Origin: Loripinus fragilis
Lineage: Eukaryota > Mollusca > Bivalvia > Lucinida > Lucinidae
Length of the DNA: 64,000 nt
Direction: 5' to 3'
Assembly: GCA_964019695.1 (NCBI GenBank)
Contig: CAXHUL010000503.1
Span: 248,001 to 312,000, forward strand
Below the pieces are notes generated by a model. It saw only the letters and a list, made by a program, of their open reading frames with translations. It made no database searches and was not told the DNA's origin. Positions 1 through 9,289 of the stretch are shown here, in pieces; positions within the stretch are counted from its first letter, which is position 1, and each line of letters starts with the position of its first letter. The position numbers were made by a program, and so were the translations under genes.

Positions 1-329
1 CTCCCTCTGGGAGCAAATTCTTTCCTTCAGAGAAGTTCCCATTTTGAAAAGGTACGTACTTGTAGAGAATCACTGCTTGATACAGTAGTCTCCCTTTGAT
101 GTGCATAACTTTTTCAGCGTTCTGGCTACGCCATTGCATAGCAGCGATGGGTTATCATAACTCCCTCTGCCGGTCATTTGCCCACACTATTGCATGTCCC
201 CAAATGTTGTTTACACACCGCACCTTGCCAGGTATGCAAGTGATGGGCTGCCGTGTTACAGTAATCATTTAGTCTACTACACAGGTCACGCCACGAGAAG
301 TGGCTGTATTTGGTGTACCTAATGAGTCA
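1..329. other. upstream non-coding DNA, nothing recognised
   Basis: No ORF with family resemblance, tRNA-like boxes or terminal repeats were seen. It precedes the degenerate minisatellite that starts near 330. Confidence 0.5.
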
Positions 330-1350
330 AAAGTAATTATTTTTAGTCTGACTAAAAATATTTTTAGTCCAACCAAAATTATATAAAGGTGTCACGTATA
401 TAAATATACGCACTACCATAAATGATTTTCAGTCTCACGTATTTATTCTATGTCAAACTGAAACTTATTTTAATCTGATCAGAATTAATTTTAGTCTGAC
501 GTTAAATAATAGTGCAACACAAAAGAATGATTTTAGTCGAACCGTAATTATTTTAAGTTGGAATGAAATTAATTTCAGTTGGTTTCAAATTAATTATAGA
601 TCGACGTAAATTAATGATGATGCGACTGAAAATACTTATGGTTGGTAGTATATTATATATTTCCGTCGCAGCCGATGATATTTTTAGTGGTACTAAAAAT
701 AATTTTAGTCTGACGGTAAATTTTTACTTTTGATCCTTTCAGTACACCTGCCGAAAGTAATGGGTTAAAAGGAAGATTTACCGTCCGACTAAAATTATTT
801 AAAGTCTGATGAAAATTATTTTTAGTCCCACCAAAATTATATATAGGTGTCATGTATGTAAATATACGTCCGACCATAACTGCTTTTCAGTCTCAGGTAT
901 TTATTCTATGACGAACTGAAAAGTATCTTATCTGACCAAATTAATTTAAGTCCAATGTAAAATGATATTGGTGCAACTCAAAAGATAGGCCACAAAAATT
1001 ATATATGGGTGTCACGTGTATAAATAAACGTCCTACCATAACTGATTTTTAGTTTCACATATTAATTTTATGTCGCAATGAAACTTATTTTAGTCTGATC
1101 AAAATTAATTTTAGCGTGACGTAAAAGCAATTCTAGTCCAACATAAAATAAATATGGTGAGACTCAAAAGAATGATTTTAGTCGACACATTAATATTTCA
1201 AGTTGGACTGAAATTAATTTCGGTTGGACTTATATTGATTAAAGTCAAACGTAAACTAATTATGGTGTGACTGGATATATTAATGATTGGACTATTTATA
1301 TTTCCGTCTCACCTATAATATTTTAGTGGGACTAAACACAATTTTAGTCA
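330..1350. repeat. degenerate TTTTAGTCTGAC minisatellite with three larger sub-copies
   Basis: The words TTTTAGTC, CTGACTAAAAAT and GACGTAAA recur every 25-45 bases in both orientations. A longer unit (ACCAAAATTATATA, GGTGTCACGT, ATAAATATACG, then CAGTCTCA) occurs three times, near 366, 832 and 990, with divergence. Weak ORFs here are made of repeat sequence and are not genes. The family is not recognised. Confidence 0.7.
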
Positions 1351-1469
1351 GATGGTAATTCTTATACTTTTGACCCATTTGGTACAAAATAATATGGACA
1401 ATAAAAATACATGTGTCAATAAAGTATTTATACTTAATCAAGATTATTGTTCATCTTCAAGTTCCCCTC

Positions 1470-1700
1470 CATCAGTTGAACATATGTTTTGGGTGCTCAA
1501 AAGGACATTCTCCTTGAGAAAACTCTTAAGAGCACACACAATTTATGATTTTGTTGGACGATAGGAAAATTAGAATTGATTTCGCCCCTTTATCCTGAGG
1601 CCTGAATTTCTTGTCTATCAGAACAGAATCATTTCTAGTACTCAAAAGAATCATCTCATTGAGACGGCTCTCATGAGTACACACAAAGTAAATTATGTTT
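1470..1700. mobile_element. fragments of the GGTGCTCAAAAGAAC hairpin MITE family
   Basis: Near 1480-1545 the sequence reads CATATGTTTTGGGTGCTCAA, a short spacer, then an inverse match ending in gagcacacac. A second partial hairpin follows near 1635-1685 (CTCAAAAGAATCATCTCATT then gagacggctctcatgagtac). The same foldback core occurs at least eight more times in the window. It is a non-autonomous element with no coding capacity. Confidence 0.6.
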
Positions 1701-1781
1701 ATCACTGCGCATCACTTTTAACCAATTGATAGGTCTAGATAAATTAATACTCTGGTCTTAAACTTGTGATTATCATCATCT

Positions 1782-2022
1782 GGGCCTCGTCGCGAGAAAA
1801 CCTGTCTACGGGGTCTCCGACAAAGCGAGTTTCAAATCAGTCTCCTCAGCTACAGAGACTAGCTAGAAAATGGAAATTTCACCTGTAGCAAGTACACGTA
1901 TGCTTCTTTCCAAAAAGTTAACAACAAAGGCGCTGATCAGACTGCGCGTATGCACAGGCTGGTCTGTGCCTGTGTTATTCGCAAACCCCCGAAGACAGGT
2001 TTTCTCGCATCGTTGCCCATTT
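1782..2022 (+). mobile_element. MITE family B (GGGCCTCGACGCGAGAAAACC ends), copy 1
   Basis: The left end GGGCCTCGTCGCGAGAAAAC is mirrored by the right end GTTTTCTCGCATCGTTGCCC, giving TIRs of about 30 bp including CTGTCTTCGGGG. The interior has CAGTCTCCTCAGCTACAGAG and a palindromic core GATCAGACTGCGCGTATGCA followed by CAGGCTGGTCTG. Other copies are at 12371, 20538 and 29261 (split). The length of about 240 bp and lack of coding fit a MITE; the superfamily is not assigned. Confidence 0.8.
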
Positions 2023-2910
2023 ATTCAATTTGTCACCAGTTCCGAAATATACTGTTCAACAATAGTTTAGCACGGATTTTAATACGATGCCCCTCTTTGA
2101 ATGAACATGAAACATTTTTTTTGGTGTAGTCAACATGAATTTATGTTTTTTTCGTGTCCGCCAGCAAAAAGGTAACCTGGTTAGGCGTCAGTGGATTAAC
2201 GTTAAATTTGATATCATGTGCATGTAAAGGATACACGGCCACATGGGAACATCGGAAATTATAAAGTTAAGCAAAAGGTTCTTAAAGATGAAAACTGTTA
2301 AAAACGTCAGAGTTTGATACCCGTTTATATCTCTTTTTACCATTCCATTATGGCGTTTAAATAATCAAGCGGTCAAGTAATCTTAATGGTGCTTGAGTGA
2401 CACAAGCACACGGAACATTTCTGTTAGTTGATTCTCTGGAAACGTCTTTAGATAGCGTTACCGCTTACATTTAGCCTAAACTTCAGATTGAGTTAAACAC
2501 CCAGATACAACATTTTATAAACTTCCCTTACCCTTAATTGTATTGCCACTCTTTTGGCTTCCTCTTAAACACAAAAAACCCTTTCAATTAACCCTTAAAG
2601 CGTCAAGCGCAACAAAAGTTGTCTGTTTTTCTCGTCTGCTGAAATGTTTAAGGAGCCTCTATGGCAAACAGTTTGGACCCAGATCAAGCTGCTTCTATAG
2701 GAACAGTCTGATCCGGGTCCACCCTCTTTGCTTCTATACTTAAATTCACCAGTAATGTTAGGCAATTAATTTTTTGCAGCAGACGACTTCAGCAGACGTC
2801 ATTTTTAGATGCATTTTTTCTTGGCGCTTTAAAAGCTAAGCCTGTCTACATAACGAAAACAGTACTGTTGTTTTTGACTTGTAAACGTCTTTATAGCAAC
2901 AACGTTAGTT
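2023..2910. other. non-coding; contains a small GATCAGACTG-type foldback
   Basis: No gene is seen. Near 2620-2745 there is a foldback of a recurrent family (TGTCTGTTTTTCTCGTCTGC, CTGAAATGTTTAAGGAGCCT, then GGACCCAGATCAAGCTGC paired with cagtctgatccgggtcc). Related pieces are near 12765, 17190, 19545, 31780 and 49130. Confidence 0.5.
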
Positions 2911-2916
2911 GTTTTC

Positions 2917-3000
2917 AAGGCCCACATATGTGCAGGCTGGTCTGAGCCTTTGCTGGTCGCACATACCACAATGTTGGAAATCTCACACGTGGCTCAATTA
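2917..3000 (+). mobile_element. fragment of MITE family A (GAGCCATGGCATGAGATTTCC ends)
   Basis: The sequence CAGGCTGGTCTGAGCCTTTG, CTGGTCGCACATACCACAAT, GTTGGAAATCTCACACGTGGCTC matches the right half of the MITE pair at 14326-14876. Only the right part is present. It has no coding capacity. Confidence 0.65.
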
Positions 3001-3059
3001 TGGGTGTATATATACTATAGCGTTTTGGTCAGAGCTATCATCTACACCTTTATGTTTGC

Positions 3060-4227
3060 GAGCAGCCAAGGCTCTGGTGAGACTGTGCGATTGTTCTCCA
3101 ATGTGATAAGTGCCAATGACTCGTTTTGAGGAAAAGCAGACAATTCGGACCTTGGTCATGACACTGACTATTCGGACTTTGGTCAACACGGAGCATTTAA
3201 TTGCCTGTGGTCTATTCGGACTAAAATCAGTGATCATTCTGGATCATTTTGTAAAAAAATCATTGGTCAACTCTGAACAACATTACTACATGTATCACTT
3301 CAACTGTGCCAGATCGTCATTTTCGGACATGATTAGTAAAGTTATAAAACTAAAGCTACAGTATTTTAAACATGTTAATGTACAAGTTACATGCCAAAGA
3401 GACCCAGAAGTGTATGCGGCATGCCATGATCACAAAATATATCTTCACACCAAATTTGGAATTCCTACCTCAAATTGTATACAGATATGCTCTGGGCTTG
3501 ACCTTGCTAGAACTAAAACCAGAGGTCAAGGACACAGTAAGCTGGAAACAGTTGGTGACTCGCCAGGGCCAAAGATGTATCTACATACCAAATATGGAAC
3601 TGCTACCATCCATAAATAATATAGGCGATCTGCTGTAGGTGCATTTTTTCAAGACCTGACTCCTGATATCAAGGTCACAGTGGCTGAAAACAGTGAGCGA
3701 CATTCCATGACCCCAATATATATCCACAAATTGAACTTGGGGTTAATATGTCATATAATATGAGACATGCTCTTAACACTATGTTTTTGCTTGCTGTCGG
3801 CGAGTTGTCTTGTCGGTGAATTGTTTTTGCTTACACAGGACCCTTATGCTAACAGTATGTTACTATAAATAGACAGCCAGGTAGAGGGTATCACTATTCC
3901 GAAACAATGGTATAAGTATTCCCGTAGGGGGAATTTGACGATATAGCCAATTTTAGTCTATGTGATGATTTTAAATAAAAATAATTATGAAAAATCTCCA
4001 CCGAGGATGAATTTGAAAGAATAAACTATGTAGGTCGGCACTCGGCAGCTCGGCTCGGCAGGGGCTTTCAGACCCGACCATGTCAATATGTCAATGTGTA
4101 CCACCCCTCCATTGGGGAGTTTGTCTTCAATATCACTACCGGGGAGTCTAACTGAAGTTCGGTCCGGTATACCATTTTACCGATTTTTTCCCATGACAAC
4201 CGTAAGCCATCAGGCTTAAGAAAGGTC
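3060..4227. other. non-coding spacer with degraded CAAGGTCA-type repeats
   Basis: Between 3395 and 3700 an imperfect repeat is visible (AAATATATCTTCACACCAAA and later ATGTATCTACATACCAAATA, each followed by a GGTCAAGGACACAGT-type word). This resembles repeats elsewhere in the window. The open frame at 3110-3619 is low complexity and shows no domain. No host gene is seen. Confidence 0.45.
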
Positions 4228-4445
4228 CATATATCTCCGATCCTTTTCATTATCTTTCTCCAAGACATCTTCAAAGAAATATCTGCCAATGGTGTCAAAT
4301 ATGCAGATGATGGGACCATCTGGGTGACAGGGAATGACATAAAAGATCTCTTGAGGGCTCTAGAGGAAGATCTTAGGAAAATCTACTCTTGGACAGCCAA
4401 ATGGAGAATGAAAATCAACATTGAAAAAACAGAAATTTGTCTTTT
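4228..4445 (+). pseudogene. LINE A reverse transcriptase fragment, 5' piece (interrupted by LINE B)
   Basis: In the + frame this reads ISPILFIIFLQDIFKEISAN and then a catalytic YADD box (VKYADDGTIW), followed by WRMKINIEKTEICLF. This is the palm domain of a non-LTR retrotransposon reverse transcriptase, 5'-truncated. The reading breaks off at the 7-bp word GTCTTTT (4439-4445), repeated at 7113-7119 after LINE B, where the same protein resumes as TKESVTTDKDELEISL. Domain identity is seen in the translation; the clade is not assigned. Confidence 0.85.
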
Positions 4446-7112
4446 TCTGTGAAAACAACAAGTAGCAACTCTGCACCAAGTCCAGAAGAGAGAATTTTTA
4501 CAATTCTAATAAAAAATGGTGGTGAAAAATTGTTACAGTGCTTGCACTTTTTGTTTCAAAAATGCTGGGCAGCTGGTGAACTCTGTGAAGCTTTTAAACT
4601 TGATCCCAAAGTATTGCTACCAAAGCCAGATAAGGAAAATTATAACAGTGTTAAATCATACAGACCTATAACTTTGGAGAGTACCATTGGGAAAATTTTT
4701 CAAAGAACTATTGCATATAGGTTAAGATGGAAACTGGAGGTGTCAAATGGCATAGCAAATACTCAAGATGCATATAGAAAGCAACATTCTTGTGTACAGT
4801 CTGTTTTAAGGGTTATCAACCAGCTTCAAGAAGCAAAAGCTAGAAAGGAGTATAGTGTGGTATTAATCATGGATTTTGAGTCTTGCTTTGAAAAGGTATG
4901 GAGATCAGGCTTGCTTTTCAAAGCAATGAGAAATGGGATTAATGGAAGAATGTTAATGTTCTTGCATAATTATGTCACAGATAGGAAATACAGCTTGAGT
5001 GTAAATGATGAAAAGTCTGATTGGGTTATTTCGTCAGTAGGGATACCACAAGGATCAGTGCTTTCTCCTTCCTTATGCAACTTGTACACATCTGATGCTA
5101 TGGAAAAACTATTGTCAAATCACTGTGAATATGCAGATGACAACACAGTGTGGAAGAGTGGAGACAACCTGGAGGTACTTGCAAAAGAAATATCTGAAGA
5201 TGGTGAGAAGATAGCAGAGGAATGGTGTGATAGTTGGAATATGGAAATATCTACAGTAAAAACCAAAGCTATGATTATCATGCCAGCAAATGTGGATAGG
5301 CCAATTTGTGACATTAAACTCAAAGGAGAGAGTATTGAAATAGTGAAGGAAAAGAAATTGCTTGGTATAACAATTGATGACCAACTGAAATTTGAAGAAC
5401 ACATAGCCAACAGAAAATTGAAAGGTTTCAAGGCAATAAAAGGCATAGACTTCTTGATACAAGACAACCATGGATGTAGTCAGGATACTTATATGAAGCT
5501 TTACAAATCTTTAGTACTTCCTGTGATGGATTATGGAGCAGCAGCTTTTGTGACAGCAACTGACTTGGCCCAGACAGAGTTTAAGAAGGTGCAGCGTTCA
5601 GCTTTACTTAAGGCGACTGGATGTATGGCAAATACTAGCTTAGAAACACTTGAATTGGTATCAAATTGCATACCAATGCATTTACATCTAAAGTTAAGGC
5701 AAGCTGAAGAGATGATCAGAATTTACAGCAAAAATGAGGGAGAACAAGTACTAGAGGACTTCAATACCAGCATGGAAGATACAGCAGTCAGAGGAAAGAG
5801 AACAACCTTTAATATGTTACTTTCAACATTCAATGAGTTAAAGGGGAAGATATCTTTGGAAAATGTAGCCAAAGACTTCAAATATACAAAGGACTGCATG
5901 CTTTTGAACAGACAGAATAAAGCAAATTGTTCATGGAAAGAATTGGAGAATGACAAGACAGCACAGGAAGAAAACATGAAACAGGTGTTAGAAGAAGTTG
6001 AAGAGGACTGTGTTGCTGTCTTCACAGATGGTTCGGCCTTGGGGAATCCTGGTCCCACTGGAGCAGGAGCAGTAATTTATCTGAACGGTCTACAGAGTGA
6101 TCCAATTGGCATAAAGAAAGGAATTTGTTCAAATGGTAATAACTTCTTAGGGGAGATTGTAGGAATTGAACTAGCATTTAAATATTTGTGCGATGAAGCA
6201 AAAATCAGAAATAGAGTCATTCATTTATTTGTGGATTGCCAGTCAGCTATTGTTTCAGCTTTTGGAATTTCAATACCCAATTACAAGGTAGATATAATAT
6301 TGAATATCAGAAGATTAACCTCTCAACTGGAAAATGACAACAATAATTTGAAGATTCACTGGATCCCAGGACACAAAGACTTTGAAGGAAATGAAAGAGC
6401 AGATAGACTTGCTAAAGAGGCAGCAAAGGAGATGGTGGGTAAAAATGAAGAATTCTATGAGGGAGTAGCCGAAAAGAAAGAGATAATCCAGACAATGAGA
6501 TCGTCGATACAGGACAAATGGCAAAGATTGATGGACAATTCCAGATTAACAGATAAGGTTCAAGAAATCATTCCAAAAGCAGGCAGTGCCTTCATAGTCA
6601 AATCCGAGGAAAGAAGAATAACCAAAGTAATTAATCAATTAATAACAGGACATACTAATCTTAACTACATGATAGCAAAAATAGATAATGCAAAATCTGA
6701 ACTATGTGATACATGCAAAGTGAAAGAGTCAATAAGTCATTACCTTTATGACTGCAAGATTTATGAGGAAGACAGAAAGGTGCTGGAGAAAGATGTAGAG
6801 AGAATACTAGCTGCATATGGCTTGCAGCATATACCAGAGATTAACATAAAACTTATGACCGGAAATTCTGAAGAAGCAACTAGGGCAGCAAACCTGGAGT
6901 TGAGGAATGCTCTGGCAAGCTTTATCACACGGACAGGGAGATTCAAAAGATAAATTTAAATATTTCAAAACATTTATAACTTGCTCGAAGGTCTTTTACA
7001 AAGTGAATGTACATTGAGAAAGCAGAAGATTTTAAAATCTAGATACAATACAGCACACAGTGTTCATTGGCAGTGTAGAATTGCCTATTAGAATCAACAA
7101 CAACAACAACAA
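4446..7112 (+). mobile_element. LINE B, 5'-truncated non-LTR retrotransposon with (CAA)n tail
   Basis: This 2.67-kb insertion is flanked by a perfect 7-bp target-site duplication, GTCTTTT at 4439-4445 and 7113-7119, and it splits the coding sequence of LINE A. It ends in a CAA repeat tail (about 7094-7112), as in I/LOA-type LINEs, which often have short-repeat rather than poly-A tails. It contains one long open frame (reverse transcriptase plus RNase H). The endonuclease domain and any ORF1 are missing, so it looks like a typical 5'-truncated copy. The intact frame and clean duplication suggest a fairly recent insertion. Confidence 0.88.
4447..6953 (+). CDS. LINE B reverse transcriptase + RNase H polyprotein (5'-truncated)
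   Basis: About 836 codons are open without a stop. Frame residues about 60-270 form the reverse transcriptase: KSYRPITLESTIGKIFQRTI, then VVLIMDFESCFEKVW (first catalytic Asp), then GIPQGSVLSPSLCNLYTSDA and the catalytic box EYADDNTVW. Around residue 525 an RNase H domain starts with VFTDGSALGNPGPTGAGAVI and continues to HWIPGHKDFEGNERADRLAK, so the acidic and His catalytic positions are present. The tail has a CCHC-like spacing (CDTCKVKESISHYLYDC). The frame opens upstream of 4447 inside LINE A, so there is no natural start codon; an apparent TTG start at 4437 is an artefact of the junction. The gene encoded the copying enzyme of the element. RT plus RNase H in one ORF points to the I/R1/LOA side of LINE diversity (inference). 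Confidence 0.88.
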
Positions 7113-7830
7113 GTCTTTTCACAAAAGAGTCAGTAACCACAGATAAAGACGAATTAGAAATTTCTCTCAATCAGCAAAAAATCAAATATAATAGTACTCC
7201 AAAAATTCTTGGAGTGACTCTGGATGAATCATTAACCTTCCAGCCCCACATAACTAAAGTAGAACAGAAAGCAAACAAGGCCATTAGCTCTCTAAGACAA
7301 GTTAAATATGTTGAAAACATTAATACGCAGAAATTAGTACAACTATATAAGGCACTGGTTCTACCAATTTTAGAATATGCTAGTCCTGTCTGGCAGGGTG
7401 CAGATACATCTAAGCTGGAGGAGGTGCAGAGGAAGAGTTTAGCGCTATGCCTGGATGCCATCAGAACAAGCGGCAGAGAATCTTTAGAGGTGGAGCTGAA
7501 TATTCAGCCCTTGGAGACTAGGCGTATGGAGCTTTCCATCAGAGAAGCGGGAAGAATCCTCAGCAAAGATGTAGACATACCAATCAAGGCTTCATGGGAA
7601 AATTGGAGAGAATCTGAAATACAGAGAAATATATGTCGCCGTTTGGCAGAATGTTGCTGTACCTCGAAGATATTAAGGCGGAAACTGAAACAGACACTTT
7701 AAACATAGAACCAGACTTTTCATTTCGTGAGGGTCTACACCCTACCTTGACAAAACCTGAATATTGGAATCGTCTAGGATCATCCAAAAGTAGGACAAAA
7801 GAACAAGAAGATGAATCCCGAACACTGTAA
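7113..7830 (+). pseudogene. LINE A reverse transcriptase C-terminal part, frameshifted
   Basis: This continues the LINE A protein after the LINE B insertion. It reads ILGVTLDESLTFQPHITKVE, then LYKALVLPILEYASPVWQGA, the typical thumb/connection region of LINE reverse transcriptases. The frame ends at 7702. A second frame overlapping from 7633 carries the natural-looking continuation (TLNIEPDFSFREGLHPTLTK) to 7830, so one frameshift occurred near 7630-7680. This older element was the target of LINE B. An RNase H fragment further on (8461-8736) could belong to it, separated by about 630 bp of other sequence. Confidence 0.82.
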
Positions 7831-8386
7831 ACTATTAAAGACTAGAACAGTCAGAACACACACAGACTGGTATCAGTTCAGTAAATAAAAAAATAGTAAA
7901 ATATTTGCGCATACATATACAAGCATATACACATCTGTAAAAAGTTTCACAGACTGTCTTATTTGCTGTATCTTGAGCAACGGCGACGTAATAAAATATC
8001 ATTTATTATCTAATTAGTAGTTACATGTATAGAACTTTCAGTTAGATGTCTTATTAGAAGAAATATTCGTTGGGTGCATATATTTTCCATTTGCAAATAA
8101 AACTAGAGGGGTGAGTTAAACTGAATAATTTCAATTAGAAATAAACGCTTGCGTTTCGTATGTGAGCAGCAAAGGCTCTGGAGAGACTATGTGCAAATGC
8201 GCAAGCTCGTCTGAGCCTTGGCTGCCTGTTGCCTATGTGATGAACTCTTCTCTTACCTTCGAATTCCTAATTAATTAAAACGGACCATTCTCTTATTACT
8301 TATTCTGTTTGTGTGGATAATAAAAGGTAAGCCAACATAATTATGCCAATCATAGACAAACCTACTAATTATACCTTATTATACCT
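7831..8386. other. spacer; nothing coding recognised
   Basis: AT-rich sequence. Around 8160-8235 there is a degraded piece of the GATCAGACTG-core MITE family (GAGCAGCAAAGGCTCTGGAG and ctcgtctgagccttggctgc). Confidence 0.45.
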
Positions 8387-8460
8387 GTGGGCCGATATTG
8401 TATAGGCCGATTTTGTTATGGGCCGAAATTGACATGGGCCGAAATTGCTATGGGCCGAAA
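8387..8460 (+). repeat. short GGGCCGAAATTG minisatellite
   Basis: About five tandem units of roughly 15-17 bp (GGGCCGATATTG, GGCCGATTTTG, GGGCCGAAATTG variants). It lies directly before the RNase H fragment. Confidence 0.8.
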
Positions 8461-8736
8461 TGTCCAGTGACCATAAATAGGTTACAGGATTTAAGAGTAG
8501 AGGTAGAGCTGTCTTGGTCGCCTGGGCATGCAAACATCAAAGGAAATGAGCTGGCTGATCAACAGGCAAAGGAAGCAGCTCAGGAAGCCAAAGATGCTGA
8601 AGATCTCCAAGCTGTGTCCTCATTTGGTGATGTGAAGATGGCAGCAAAAGAATCCGGTAACATAAAGTGGCAGAGTAGATGGGAGACTTCAGACAGAGGT
8701 ATACTTACTTACTTACTTGGTATACTTGGTAATTAA
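8461..8736 (+). pseudogene. LINE RNase H domain fragment
   Basis: The translation contains VELSWSPGHANIKGNELADQ then QAKEAAQEAKDAEDLQ, the C-terminal RNase H motif (W-x-PGH-x-x-x-x-GNE-x-AD) of LINE polyproteins. The N-terminal catalytic part is missing. It may be the distal part of LINE A or an unrelated LINE. Confidence 0.7.
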
Positions 8737-8739
8737 GCT

Positions 8740-9140
8740 GACACACTACAGGTCAGCTCTCTAAATGCTCAGTGTTTAAGTGCCCTTATCTCTGGTGCTA
8801 GAGGTTTGATCCCCACTCGGCAAGAGGTAACTCAGTGGTTAGGCACTTGCCTCTGGTGCTAGAGGTCCCAGGTTAGATTCCCGCTTGCGGCGAGAAAAAT
8901 TTCAGTGTCCGAACACGCTTTCTCTAGCGTCATTTGCGGGGATGATGCTAGATAAGTTCATCGTCCTTCGGATCGGGACGTTAACTGGATGTCCCCTGTG
9001 CAGGGAAAGTCATCCCCTGTGCAGGATACAGAACCCTACGGTAATTTAGATATGGTTACTTGTAGGCTTTCATCCTGCAACCCGGAGTGTACAAAGTACA
9101 CCTGCAGATAATACTCGAAAGAGGGTCTGGCAGTATATAG

Positions 9141-9165
<25 letters not shown>
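8740..9165 (+). mobile_element. tRNA-derived SINE with (GAAA)n tail
   Basis: At 8829 a tRNA-like head is seen: box A-like GGTAACTCAGTGGTTAGGCA and box B-like CAGGTTAGATTCCC. A non-tRNA body (CGGGACGTTAACTGGATGTC) follows, then an AGAAAGAAAG microsatellite at 9140-9170. A partial head sits just upstream (8775-8825). The head gives the pol III promoter typical of SINEs. It encodes no protein. Confidence 0.72.
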
Positions 9166-9167
<2 letters not shown>

Positions 9168-9171
<4 letters not shown>

Positions 9172-9289
9172 GGAAAAGTTTCAGGGTCCAAGCACAATTT
9201 CCTTAGTGTCATATTTGCATGGATGTCACTTATAAAAATCGGGACGTTAACTGGATGTCCACTGTACAGGGAAAGTCACGGGAACAAAG
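9168..9289 (+). mobile_element. partial second copy of the same SINE body
   Basis: The stretch repeats the preceding SINE body: CAGGGTCCAAGCACAATTTC, then CGGGACGTTAACTGGATGTC and CAGGGAAAGTCA. The tRNA-like head is absent. It abuts the non-coding part of the Penelope-like element. Confidence 0.65.

Noticed and set aside
3110..3619. 169-codon ORF
   Set aside because: It overlaps degraded repeat sequence and shows no recognisable domain or splice context.
4437..4446. TTG as start codon of the 838-codon ORF
   Set aside because: It lies in the interrupted LINE A; the frame is open only by chance across the insertion junction, and the LINE B protein is 5'-truncated.
5115..6946. Minus-strand ORFs across LINE B
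   Set aside because: They are antisense shadows of the RT-RNase H frame.
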